This document shows, piece by piece, positions 15,608 to 23,420 of a stretch of DNA of 30,518 bases; positions within the stretch are counted from its first letter, which is position 1; each line of letters begins with the position of its first letter. A model generated the notes under the pieces. It worked only from the letters and a program-made list of their open reading frames with translations. It was not told the origin of the DNA and made no database searches. The position numbers were made by a program, and so were the translations under genes. The stretch comes from Holophagales bacterium UBA2201 (GTDB lineage: Bacteria; Acidobacteriota; Thermoanaerobaculia; UBA2201), in assembly GCA_002327305.1 (NCBI GenBank), contig DCUZ01000091.1, forward strand, positions 9,069-39,586, written 5' to 3'.

Positions 15608-16843
15608 CTACTCCTTCGGCTCCGTCAGGACGCCGGTGAGGGCGGCCCAGGCGGCGGTGGCGGGGGAGGCGAGGTAGGTGTCGCCGTCGCCCTGTTTCCC
15701 CTTGAAGTTGCGGTTGGAGGTGGAGACCTGCACCTCCCCCTTGCCGGTCATCCCCAGTTGCCCGGAGGCACAGCCGCCGCACCCGGCCTGGCTGACGATG
15801 GCGCCGGCCTCGAAGAGCGTTTGAAGATCGCCCGACTCGAGCAGTTTCTGCCACACGCCGCGGGTGGACGGCACCACCTTGAGCATGACGCCCGGGGCCA
15901 CCCGTTTGCCCTTCAGGATGCCGGCGGCGACGTGGAGATCGGAGAACCGTCCGTTGGTGCAGGAGCCGATGAAGACGGAGTGGACCTTCCGGCCCGCGGC
16001 CTCCCTCACCGGCACCACGTCCGACGGCGAGCCGGGGCGGGCGACGGAGGGGACCACCGTGCCGAGGTCCAGGGTGACGGTGCGCTCGTACCGGGCGTCG
16101 GGGTCGGGGGCGATGGCGGGGAGGTCGCGCCCCCCGTAGAACTCCGCCGTCTCCCCGTCCACCGGGAAGAAGCCGATGATGCCCGCCATCTCGGTGACCA
16201 TGCTCGAGACGGTGATCCGCTCGTCGAGGGTGAGGGCCGAGGCGCCGTCGCCGGTGAAGTCGACGGACCGGTCGAGGGCGCCGTCGCTTCCCAGCATCCC
16301 CAACAGGGCCAGCACCGCGTCCTTGGCCGTGGCGGGGGCTTTCAGCCGGCCCGTCAGTTCGATGCGCATGCTCCGGGGCACCTCGAACCAGGTGCGCCCG
16401 GTCTTGAAGGCGAAGGCGATGTCCACGTCGCCCATCCCCTGGCCGAAGATTCCGGCGGCGCCGAGGATGTTGAGGTGGGAGTCGGTCCCCACCACCGTGT
16501 CGCCGGGGACGGCGAGGCGGTTGTCGATGGTGACATGGGAGCCGATGCCGGCGTCCACGTCGAACACCCGCATCCCCTGACCTTCCGCGAAGAGGCGGCA
16601 GGTCATCTGGTTGTTGGCGTAGGGGATGGTGTTGGCGGGGACCTGGCAGTCGAAGGTGAAGACGGTCCTGTGCGGGTCGGCCACCGGGGCGTCGCCGTAG
16701 TGGGCCCGGAAGTTCTTCACCACGTTGGCCCCGCCGAAGTCGCGCGCCGACCTCACGTCGAGGTCCAGCCAGATGATGGACCCGGGCGCGACGGCGTCGC
16801 GGCTGCGGAGGGAGAAGATCTTTTCGATGGTCGTTTTGCCCAT
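15608..16843 (-). CDS. leuC: LeuC/aconitase-family large subunit, divergent active site
   Basis: A 411-residue [4Fe-4S] hydro-lyase. The three cluster cysteines are in FIGSCTNGR and QAGCGGCASG. GTDSHLNILGAAGIFGQGMG matches the substrate/cluster loop, but ordinary LeuC has SHT(T/C)THG here. Where the family has Asp-His (DHxVP), residues 65-66 are Asp-Cys (DCQVPANTIPYA). These changes suggest a subfamily with an altered substrate, for example a methylmalate-type or other hydroxy-acid isomerase, rather than standard isopropylmalate dehydratase; that is inference. Length suits the short archaeal/LeuC2 type (about 410-420). A ribosome-binding site AAGGAG lies 5 bases before the ATG. It is the first gene of a two-gene operon with the small subunit. 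Confidence 0.82.
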   Translation of the reverse strand: MGKTTIEKIFSLRSRDAVAPGSIIWLDLDVRSARDFGGANVVKNFRAHYGDAPVADPHRTVFTFDCQVPANTIPYANNQMTCRLFAEGQGMRVFDVDAGIGSHVTIDNRLAVPGDTVVGTDSHLNILGAAGIFGQGMGDVDIAFAFKTGRTWFEVPRSMRIELTGRLKAPATAKDAVLALLGMLGSDGALDRSVDFTGDGASALTLDERITVSSMVTEMAGIIGFFPVDGETAEFYGGRDLPAIAPDPDARYERTVTLDLGTVVPSVARPGSPSDVVPVREAAGRKVHSVFIGSCTNGRFSDLHVAAGILKGKRVAPGVMLKVVPSTRGVWQKLLESGDLQTLFEAGAIVSQAGCGGCASGQLGMTGKGEVQVSTSNRNFKGKQGDGDTYLASPATAAWAALTGVLTEPKE

Positions 16844-16924
16844 GGGGACTCCTTGTCAGTGCCTGATAATGCTAATGGGAGTGGCTTGAAAATGCAAGAG
16901 GTTTCCAGTGGGCTGGAAAGCTGT

Positions 16925-16988
16925 GAGGCTGGGACGCGAGGAGGCTGGGAGACGAGGAAGCTGGGATGCTGGGACGCGAGGCAGACGC
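16925..16988. repeat. Left octamer array flanking the four-helix-bundle gene
   Basis: Eight consecutive 8-base units: GAGGCTGG, GACGCGAG, GAGGCTGG, GAGACGAG, GAAGCTGG, GATGCTGG, GACGCGAG, GCAGACGC. They are purine-rich on the plus strand and related to the reverse complement of the units at 17418-17473, so the two arrays form an inverted bracket around the gene. Confidence 0.8.
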
Positions 16989-17019
16989 AAATAGGCCCCG
17001 GGATGTCTGCCTAAGATGC

Positions 17020-17025
17020 TACAAT
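17020..17025 (+). promoter_or_regulatory. -10 box of the four-helix-bundle gene
   Basis: TACAAT lies 6 bases before the GTG at 17032, so the expected transcription start coincides with the start codon, as in leaderless mRNAs. There is no convincing -35. Confidence 0.4.
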
Positions 17026-17031
17026 CGACTG

Positions 17032-17424
17032 GTGAAACAGGAAGTCGATCGAAGGAAACTGGATCGCTGGAAGAATCTTGAGGTTTGGCGTCGGGCCGAT
17101 GAATTCGCCCACGCTGTCTATTCGGCCACATCGCGCTTTCCTCCTGAGGAGCGATTCGGGCTGACGGCGCAGTTGAGGCGGGCCTCCTTGTCCATTCCTA
17201 CCAATATCGTTGAAGGATATTCCAGGAAAGGGGATCGGGAGTTGTCGCGGTTCACTGATATCGCTCTGGGTTCCCTTGCCGAAAGCCGGTATCTCTTGAT
17301 GTTCGCACGCCAGGAAAAAATTCTGGCGGACGCTGACTTTGAACAGCTGATGACCAAGGCGGATGAGTTGGGGGCCAAACTCTGGAATTTCTCAACCGTC
17401 GTCCGCCCAGACCGCGCTTCTTAG
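17032..17424 (+). CDS. Four-helix-bundle protein (S23 / 23S rRNA intervening-sequence protein family)
   Basis: A 130-residue protein from GTG 17032; the frame is open upstream to 16966, but family members start near DRWKNLEVW. RWKNLEVWRRADEF, RFPPEERFGLTAQLRRAS, SIPTNIVEGYSRKGDREL and IALGSLAESRYLL are hallmark positions of the family (TIGR02436). Relatives are encoded within 23S rRNA intervening sequences, or serve as the accessory protein (Avd) of diversity-generating retroelements and bind nucleic acid as oligomers; many free-standing copies have no known role. No reverse transcriptase or rRNA is present here. The gene is bracketed by inverted octamer arrays, and its TAG stop (17422-17424) falls inside the first right-hand unit, so gene and arrays look like one unit. 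Family assignment is firm; function is unknown. Confidence 0.88.
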   Translation: MKQEVDRRKLDRWKNLEVWRRADEFAHAVYSATSRFPPEERFGLTAQLRRASLSIPTNIVEGYSRKGDRELSRFTDIALGSLAESRYLLMFARQEKILADADFEQLMTKADELGAKLWNFSTVVRPDRAS

Positions 17425-17473
17425 CCTCCCAGCTTCCTAGCCTCCCAGCCTCCCAGCTTCCTAGCCTCCCAGC
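17418..17473. repeat. Right octamer array flanking the four-helix-bundle gene
   Basis: Seven perfect-phase octamers: TTCTTAGC, CTCCCAGC, TTCCTAGC, CTCCCAGC, CTCCCAGC, TTCCTAGC, CTCCCAGC. Only two unit types alternate. The first unit contains the stop codon of the upstream gene. The last units may contribute the -35 region of the NAD kinase promoter. Confidence 0.88.
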
Positions 17474-17486
17474 AATGCTTTATAAT
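17458..17486 (+). promoter_or_regulatory. Promoter of the NAD kinase operon
   Basis: A perfect TATAAT at 17481-17486 ends 6 bases before the ATG at 17493, so transcription would begin at or next to the start codon. The -35 candidate 17 bases upstream is TTCCTA, part of an octamer repeat unit, and is weak. Confidence 0.5.
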
Positions 17487-17492
17487 GGAAGG

Positions 17493-18350
17493 ATGGACAT
17501 CCGCTCGATCGGCATCATCGCCAAATCCAGCAATCCTTACGCCCAGGCCAAGGCCCGGGCCCTCGCCTCCGACCTGCAGGGGAAGGGGTACGCCATCCTG
17601 GTGGATGCGCAGGCGGCCTCCGGCGGGATGGAGGCGTGCTCGGCGGCCCTTCCCGTCATCGCGAAAAAATGCCAGCTCCTCATCGTTCTCGGCGGCGACG
17701 GCACCCTCCTCTCCGTGGCGCGGGAAACGCCGTCGCGGACGCTCATCCTGGGGATCAACATGGGGACGCTGGGGTTCCTCACCCCCCATCCGGAACACGA
17801 TACCGACTCCCTCGTCCGCGAGGTCCTGGCCGGGCAGTACAAGGTGGAGGTGCGCAACAAGCTGGCCGTGACCCTGCACCAGGCCTCCGGTGGGCACAAG
17901 ACCGCCTTCGTCCTCAACGACGCCGTCATCGCCAAGGCGGCCATGGCGCGCATCATCGAGCTGAAGATCGCCGTGGAGGGGAAGCCGTTGACCCGGATGC
18001 GGGCCGACGGGCTCATCGTCGCCACCCCCACCGGCTCCACCGCCTACAACCTGGCCGCCAACGGCCCCATCCTTTCGCCCGAAGCGGCGGGGGTGGTCCT
18101 GGCCCCCATCTGCCCCCACACCCTCACCTACCGGCCCCTCGTCCTCCCCGACCGGTTCGCCGTCGACGTGGAACTGGAGCCCCCCTGCGAGGAGGTGTAC
18201 CTCACCCTCGACGGGCAGATGGGCCATAGGATCTTCCCCGGCGACCGGATCGAAGTGCGCAAGTCGGATGAGTTCGCCTCCCTCGCCGTGGCCCGCTCCT
18301 ACGATTTCTTCGAAGTCCTGAGGACCAAGTTGTCATGGGGCGGCGGTTAG
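17493..18350 (+). CDS. nadK: NAD kinase
   Basis: A 285-residue protein that phosphorylates NAD to NADP in the cytoplasm. GGDGT at 67-71, in a run LLIVLGGDGTLL, is the invariant ATP/NAD site. GINMGTLGFLTP, the later VLNDAVI, and DGLIVATPTGSTAYNLAANGP are the remaining family signatures. I chose ATG 17493 (MDIRSIGIIAKSS) because family members begin with this strand; an in-frame ATG at 17475 would include the -10 box TATAAT in the coding sequence. The last 16 bases overlap the start of the glycerate kinase gene, indicating an operon. Length is normal for the family (about 280-300). Confidence 0.93.
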   Translation: MDIRSIGIIAKSSNPYAQAKARALASDLQGKGYAILVDAQAASGGMEACSAALPVIAKKCQLLIVLGGDGTLLSVARETPSRTLILGINMGTLGFLTPHPEHDTDSLVREVLAGQYKVEVRNKLAVTLHQASGGHKTAFVLNDAVIAKAAMARIIELKIAVEGKPLTRMRADGLIVATPTGSTAYNLAANGPILSPEAAGVVLAPICPHTLTYRPLVLPDRFAVDVELEPPCEEVYLTLDGQMGHRIFPGDRIEVRKSDEFASLAVARSYDFFEVLRTKLSWGGG

Positions 18351-19570
18351 TCGCCCTCCTGGGGCGGGCCCTGCGGGACCTCCACCCGCGGGCCTCCCTG
18401 CGCGCGGCCTGCGCCGCCCTCCCCCGGGACCGCCGCTGGGGGGTCATCCTCCTGGGCAAGGACGCCGCGGCCCTCAAGGAAGGGGTCGCCCTCGACCGGT
18501 TCCGCGGCATCCTCGCGGCCCCCCCGGGACGGCTCCCGGGCCGGGCGGGACGGCGGTGGGGCCTTTTCCCCGGGGCCCACCCGGTGCCCGACCCATCCAG
18601 CTTCAAGGCGGGCGAAGCCCTCCTGCGGTTCGCCGCCGATCCGTCCTTCGACGCCTTCCTGGTGGGGATCTCCGGCGGGGGCTCGGCCATCGCCGAAGTC
18701 CCCCTGCGTCCCTTCTTCACCCAAGGCGATCTTGCCGCCTGCCACCGCGACCTCCTCGCCTCCGGTCTTCCCATCGTGAGCATGAACACCCTCCGCAAGC
18801 GGTGCTCCGCCCTCAAGGGGGGGCGCCTGGCCGCGGTGATGGGGACGCGCCCGGCGTGGACCTTCCTCCTCTCCGACGTCCCCTCCGGGCACGACGACGC
18901 CATCGCCTCCGGCCCCACCCTGCCCGATTCCTCGACCCACCGGGAAGCCCTCGACGCGCTCGGATCGCTTCCCGACCATGCGTGGACGCGCAAACTGCGG
19001 GAGGCGGTCCGTTCCGGGCGCCTGCCGGAGACGCCCAAGGACGGGGAGGCCGTCTTCCGGAACAAGAGGCACCGGGTCCTGGCCGACAATGCCATTCTCC
19101 TCCGCCGCCTCGAGGGCGACCTGAAACGGGAGGGGTTCCGCCCGCGGGTCCTCCTCTCCAACGCCGACGGTCTCGCGGGGGAGGTCTTCCCCCGGCTGTG
19201 GGCGGCCTTTGAGGCGCTGAAGCCGCGGCAGGCCCTCCTTCTGGGCGGCGAGTTCACCCTCCGCCTGCCGCCGCGCCCGGGCCGCGGCGGCCGGGTCTCC
19301 CACATGGCCCTGATGTTCCTCGAACGGACCCTGGCCCAGGGCTCTCCCTTTCCGTTCGGCTTCCTGGGAATGGCCACCGACGGGGTGGACGGCGCCTCCC
19401 CCGGGGCCGGGGTGCTCCTCCATCGGCCCCTGGGGACCCTGGAGGAGACGCGCGCCGCCCTGGAGGCCCACGACTCCGGGGCCTTTTTCAAGCGGCACCG
19501 CGTCCTCCTTCCCGCGATGCCGGGGGGGGTCAATCTGCGGGACTGCTTCCTTCTATGGCGCGCCGACTGA
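18335..19570 (+). CDS. gckA: Glycerate 2-kinase, GckA/MOFRL type (DUF4147)
   Basis: A 411-residue cytoplasmic kinase converting glycerate to 2-phosphoglycerate. GISGGGSAI (111-119), MNTLRKRCSALKGG (150-163), SDVPSGHDDAIASGPT (180-195) and HPVPDPSS (82-89) belong to the N-terminal DUF4147 domain. GFLGMATDGVDG marks the C-terminal MOFRL domain. Length suits class-II glycerate kinases (410-450). The start ATG overlaps the end of nadK by 16 bases and its end overlaps tamB by 16 bases, so translation is probably coupled. The pairing with NAD kinase has no obvious metabolic reason beyond nucleotide use. Confidence 0.88.
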   Translation: MGRRLVALLGRALRDLHPRASLRAACAALPRDRRWGVILLGKDAAALKEGVALDRFRGILAAPPGRLPGRAGRRWGLFPGAHPVPDPSSFKAGEALLRFAADPSFDAFLVGISGGGSAIAEVPLRPFFTQGDLAACHRDLLASGLPIVSMNTLRKRCSALKGGRLAAVMGTRPAWTFLLSDVPSGHDDAIASGPTLPDSSTHREALDALGSLPDHAWTRKLREAVRSGRLPETPKDGEAVFRNKRHRVLADNAILLRRLEGDLKREGFRPRVLLSNADGLAGEVFPRLWAAFEALKPRQALLLGGEFTLRLPPRPGRGGRVSHMALMFLERTLAQGSPFPFGFLGMATDGVDGASPGAGVLLHRPLGTLEETRAALEAHDSGAFFKRHRVLLPAMPGGVNLRDCFLLWRAD

Positions 19571-22500
19571 TCCGGAAGCGGTTCATCCTCCTCTCCGTGC
19601 TGGCCCTCCTGATGGGGCTGGTCCTGAGCCCCAACCCCTGGCGGGACCGCGCCGCGGGGTGGGGCGTGAAGAAACTCTTCCACCGGGTTCTGGGGCGGGA
19701 GGTCTCCTGGAGTTCCCTGCGCCTGACGGGCCTCCCCCCGCACCTGGAGGTGCGCGATCTGGCGGTTTCGCCTCTCGTCCGCGTCCGGTTCCTGAGCATC
19801 GTCCCCTCCACCACCCTTCTCAGTACCGGCATCTTCATCTCCGGCCTGGAGGTGGACCTCTCCGGCGCAATCCCCGCCGGGCCCTCCGGGGCGCCGAAAG
19901 GAAGGTCCCTGTCGTTCCTCTTTTTTCACCGCCTCACCGTGGTCGACGCGCGGATCAAACTGAAGGAGACCACCATCCCGCTGTCGGGCGACTTCCGGCA
20001 GGTCTCCCTGTTCACCTCGGGCGATCGCGGGTTCCTCTGGGTCCGCCGGGGGCGGCTGGACATCCAGGAATATCCGCCGGTCGAACTGACCCTGCGGGTC
20101 GGCTTCCGGCCGGATGGGGAGGCCCTGCACCTGGAGCCCCTCGTCGTGAAGGGGCCCGATTTCTCGATCGGCGGTTCGGGCAGGGCCGCGGGGCGTTCGC
20201 CGTATCTGGACCTCGCCCTGAAGATCGAGGCCCCCCTGCGTCCCTGGCTGGACCGGTTCGAAGCGGAGATCGACGCCGAGGCGAGGGCGCGCCTGGACGC
20301 CTCCCTGCGTCTGGAGGAGGGGGGGTTCCACCTCCGGGGCGGGGGGGAGGTCACCGGCGCGGCCCTGTTCCATCATGCGCTGGAGCCCTTCGGGCTGGAG
20401 TTCGCCCTCGAGAGCGCCGGCCCCGTCCGCGTCCTCGACGCCACGGCCAGGGGATCCCGCGGCACGCTGGAGGCGCACCTGGACCTCCATCCCCCCGTGG
20501 AGGTGCGGGCCGGCCTGGACCTCGCCGGCGTTTCCCTGGCGCGGATCCTCTCCACCTTCTCCGTCCCCGTTCCCGCGTACGACCTTCCCGTGGATGTCCG
20601 CGGCGATTTCGCCTTCCGCGGTTCCGCCATCGCGGACGGGGCGGGGGCGCTGAGCGTGTCCGGCGGCGGGGGGCGGTTCGGCTTCGAGGCGGGGCTGCGC
20701 GGCCTCGGGTTCGAGTTCTTCACCGCCCGCCTGCGCGACGCGGGACTGGACCTGGACGCCTCGGGGTCGCTCCCCTTCAACGACCATGACCCGGTGCGGA
20801 TCGACGGCATCCTCCACCGCACCGACCTGGAGTCGATGCAACGGTTCCTCTCCCCCTTCCTGCCCGAGTTCGGGGAACTCTCGGGATGCGTGGAGGGGCG
20901 TTTTTCCATGGGCCGCACCTTCGGCGACCCGCTGATGGAGGTGGAGGCGGACCTGGAGCGGGTGCGCCTGTTCGGCCTGGATTGGGGGTCGGGGCCCATC
21001 GCGTTCACCGTCACCGGGGAGGAGCCCTTCGCGGTCTCCCGCCTCGCCCTTTCCCAAGAGGGCGGTTCGATCACCGCCGAAGGCGCCCTCGGCGGGGGGT
21101 TCGATTTCCGTTTCGATGCCTGGCCCTGGACCCTCCCCCTTCCCATGACGCTGTCGGGGACGGGGCGCATGGAGCTGGAGCCGGCCTTCGGGGTCCGCGG
21201 CGTGGTGGACCGGGCCGAGATCGCCGCCCTCCCCTTCGACCTGGACCGGGTGAACGCCGGATTCGACTATGACGGGACCACCCTCAGGCTGGACCCGGTG
21301 GAGGCCTCGGCGGGGGATGGAGGGTTTCTGGGCTCGGGGGAGTTCATAGACCGTTTCCGCCTCGCCGGCGTCCTGCGGGATTTCCCGCTGGCGGAAGGGG
21401 TGACCGCCGACGGCGACCTGGAGCTTTCGTTCGGGGAGGGGGAGGATTCCATCACCGGCCGGGTCCGCATGGCGGTGGAGGGGGAGGGGCCCCCGTTCCC
21501 GCTCCGGGTGGACGCGGCCCTCGGCGGGCGGGACGGCCGCCTGAGCGTGGAGACGCGGAGCTTCGGGACGCTGGAGGCCCGCCTGGACCAGGCGTCCGAC
21601 GGAACCCTCTCCGTCGAGGGGATGATCACGGGGGTCGGGCTGGAAGACCTCCCGGTGCGCATCGATCCGCCGGCTTCGGGCACCGTCCGCCTGTCGGGCG
21701 ACCCGTTCGACCCGGCCACCTGGTCGGGCGAGGTCCGCTTTCCGCCGTTGGAGGTCTCCCAGGGGGAGTTCCACTACCGCGTGCCCGGCGGACTGGCGCT
21801 GGCCCTCCGGGACGGAGCGGTCTCCCTCGAAAAAACCGACATCGAGCACGACTGGGGATTCATCGAGGTTTCCGGTCGCCTCCGGCTGGTCGAGGGGCTC
21901 CCCTTCGAGGCGGACCTTCAGGCCGAGTTCGGCGACGATTTGGTTCAGCAGTTCTTTCCCGACTTCGAATACAGCGGGTTCGCCGCCATGGACCTGCGCG
22001 CGGTGCGCCGCGAGCGGACGCTGGAATTGTCCGGCGGCCTCCGTCTGGACGGGTTCTACCTCAAAGTCAAGCCCCTGCGCCTCCTCCTGGAGAATCCGGT
22101 CGTCCGCGTCGCCTTCAACCGCAACCGGATCACCCTGGAGCGGATGGAGGCGCGGACGGGCGAAGGGCGCCTGACGGGGAGCGGCGAGGTCTATCTGGGC
22201 CCCCGGGGCAACCTGCTGGCGGCCAACATTTCCTTCGCGGGGGAATCGCTCCTCCTCCGGTACCCCGAGGGGTTCCGCCTCCTCCTCGACGGGGCCGGGG
22301 AACTGATCCTGACCCCCGCGGGCCGCACCCTCAGCGCAAGGGTGACCCTCCAGGAAGGGCTCTATACACGCGACATCGACCTGGTGGCCGAACTGAAGCG
22401 GGCCCTCTCCGTCGACCAGTTCCTCCCCAGCGCGTCCCGCCTGCCGGACATCCGCCTGGCGGTCGACATCTCCATCCCGGGGACCCTGCACCTCGTCAAC

Positions 22501-23163
22501 CAGCTCCTGGAGGTGACGGGGGGGGGGCGTCTGCAGATCGTGGGGTCCCTGCCCCGCCCGATCGTTCTGGGGGCGCTGGAGACCCTGCCGGGGAGCCGCG
22601 TCAACTTCGGCGGTGTGCAGTACCAGATCATCCGCGCCAACCTGCAGTTCAACAACCCCCACGGATTCGACCCGGCGATCGATCTCCTGGCCGAGGCCAC
22701 CATCCAGAACTATCTGGTCCGTCTCGCCCTTTCGGGGCCCATCTCGCGCCTCCAGACCCGCCTCACCTCCACCCCCTATCTGACCGAGGCCGACATCTTC
22801 TCGCTCCTGGCCACGGGAGCGCCGGGACGGGAGAGCCAGCGGGCGGTGGCCGCGGGGGCCGCGAGCCTGCTGGTTTCCCAGCAGTTGTCCCAGCGCATCA
22901 CCAGTTCCACCTCGAACCTCCTGGGGCTCGACCGGGTGCGCATCGACCCCGTGATCGGGGAGACCAGCATCACCGGCGCCCGCCTCACCGTCGCCAAGCG
23001 GATCACGCGCGACTGCCTCTTCTCCTACACCTATACCACCGACGTGAACAAGCAGGACATCGTCTCCATCGAATGCACCGTCAGCGGAAACGCCTATCTC
23101 AACCTCATGCAGGAGGATGACGGGTCGTACTCCCTGCAGTTGTTGAAGAGGGAGAAGTTTTAG
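19555..23163 (+). CDS. tamB: TamB-like inner-membrane-anchored translocation/lipid-transport protein
   Basis: A 1202-residue AsmA-superfamily protein. A basic N-terminus and one hydrophobic anchor (RFILLSVLALLMGLVLS, residues 9-25) are followed by a long repetitive beta-rich body of the kind that forms a hydrophobic groove across the periplasm. The last ~250 residues match the TamB (DUF490) C-terminal domain: ALETLPGSRVNFGGVQYQI, then LTEADIFSLLATG, SQQLSQRITS, LDRVRIDPVIG and TVAKRITRDCLFSYTYTTD. TamB spans the two membranes in outer-membrane protein assembly or phospholipid transport, so this is the best evidence for a diderm cell. The start ATG overlaps the glycerate kinase gene. No TamA/BamA partner is in the window. 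Length is near the usual 1200-1500. Confidence 0.88.
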   Translation: MARRLIRKRFILLSVLALLMGLVLSPNPWRDRAAGWGVKKLFHRVLGREVSWSSLRLTGLPPHLEVRDLAVSPLVRVRFLSIVPSTTLLSTGIFISGLEVDLSGAIPAGPSGAPKGRSLSFLFFHRLTVVDARIKLKETTIPLSGDFRQVSLFTSGDRGFLWVRRGRLDIQEYPPVELTLRVGFRPDGEALHLEPLVVKGPDFSIGGSGRAAGRSPYLDLALKIEAPLRPWLDRFEAEIDAEARARLDASLRLEEGGFHLRGGGEVTGAALFHHALEPFGLEFALESAGPVRVLDATARGSRGTLEAHLDLHPPVEVRAGLDLAGVSLARILSTFSVPVPAYDLPVDVRGDFAFRGSAIADGAGALSVSGGGGRFGFEAGLRGLGFEFFTARLRDAGLDLDASGSLPFNDHDPVRIDGILHRTDLESMQRFLSPFLPEFGELSGCVEGRFSMGRTFGDPLMEVEADLERVRLFGLDWGSGPIAFTVTGEEPFAVSRLALSQEGGSITAEGALGGGFDFRFDAWPWTLPLPMTLSGTGRMELEPAFGVRGVVDRAEIAALPFDLDRVNAGFDYDGTTLRLDPVEASAGDGGFLGSGEFIDRFRLAGVLRDFPLAEGVTADGDLELSFGEGEDSITGRVRMAVEGEGPPFPLRVDAALGGRDGRLSVETRSFGTLEARLDQASDGTLSVEGMITGVGLEDLPVRIDPPASGTVRLSGDPFDPATWSGEVRFPPLEVSQGEFHYRVPGGLALALRDGAVSLEKTDIEHDWGFIEVSGRLRLVEGLPFEADLQAEFGDDLVQQFFPDFEYSGFAAMDLRAVRRERTLELSGGLRLDGFYLKVKPLRLLLENPVVRVAFNRNRITLERMEARTGEGRLTGSGEVYLGPRGNLLAANISFAGESLLLRYPEGFRLLLDGAGELILTPAGRTLSARVTLQEGLYTRDIDLVAELKRALSVDQFLPSASRLPDIRLAVDISIPGTLHLVNQLLEVTGGGRLQIVGSLPRPIVLGALETLPGSRVNFGGVQYQIIRANLQFNNPHGFDPAIDLLAEATIQNYLVRLALSGPISRLQTRLTSTPYLTEADIFSLLATGAPGRESQRAVAAGAASLLVSQQLSQRITSSTSNLLGLDRVRIDPVIGETSITGARLTVAKRITRDCLFSYTYTTDVNKQDIVSIECTVSGNAYLNLMQEDDGSYSLQLLKREKF

Positions 23164-23345
23164 CGCCCGGAGCGGCTCTTCGTTCGTCGTTGGGGCCATC
23201 CCCGGTCCGGGGTCCCCCACCCCGGTCCAATGCCGCTCTTTCTTCCCATCGCTTCTTGCGGCATCGGGGGGCGAATGATGGCATACTGCTGAAAACAATA
23301 AGGATAAGACCTGTTCGGCCTTCATGATTGTGAAAGGTTTCCCCA
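23164..23345. other. Intergenic region after tamB
   Basis: About 180 bp without a supported gene. It contains short GC-rich inverted stretches (for example CCCCGG/CCGGGG near 23196-23208) but no terminator with a U-run. The promoter of the next gene starts at 23346. Confidence 0.5.
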
Positions 23346-23375
23346 TTGACACCTCGATCATGGAGGGGATATAAT
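23346..23375 (+). promoter_or_regulatory. Consensus sigma-70-type promoter of the receiver/CoA-transferase gene
   Basis: Perfect TTGACA (23346-23351) and perfect TATAAT (23370-23375) are separated by 18 bases. The predicted leader is about 40 nt and contains a strong ribosome-binding site (AAGGAG, 23409-23414). It is the strongest promoter in the window. Confidence 0.8.
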
Positions 23376-23420
23376 AGCCAGATTTCTCTGGGTCGTCCCG
23401 GAGGGCGCAAGGAGAGGAAT

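Noticed and set aside
17032..17424. Diversity-generating retroelement with the four-helix-bundle protein as Avd
   Set aside because: No reverse transcriptase, template repeat or variable repeat is present in the window.
18202..23361. 1719-codon minus-strand open frame opposite nadK, gckA and tamB
   Set aside because: It is a GC-driven shadow of three clearly recognisable plus-strand genes. The translation is Arg/Gly/Glu-rich with no domain.
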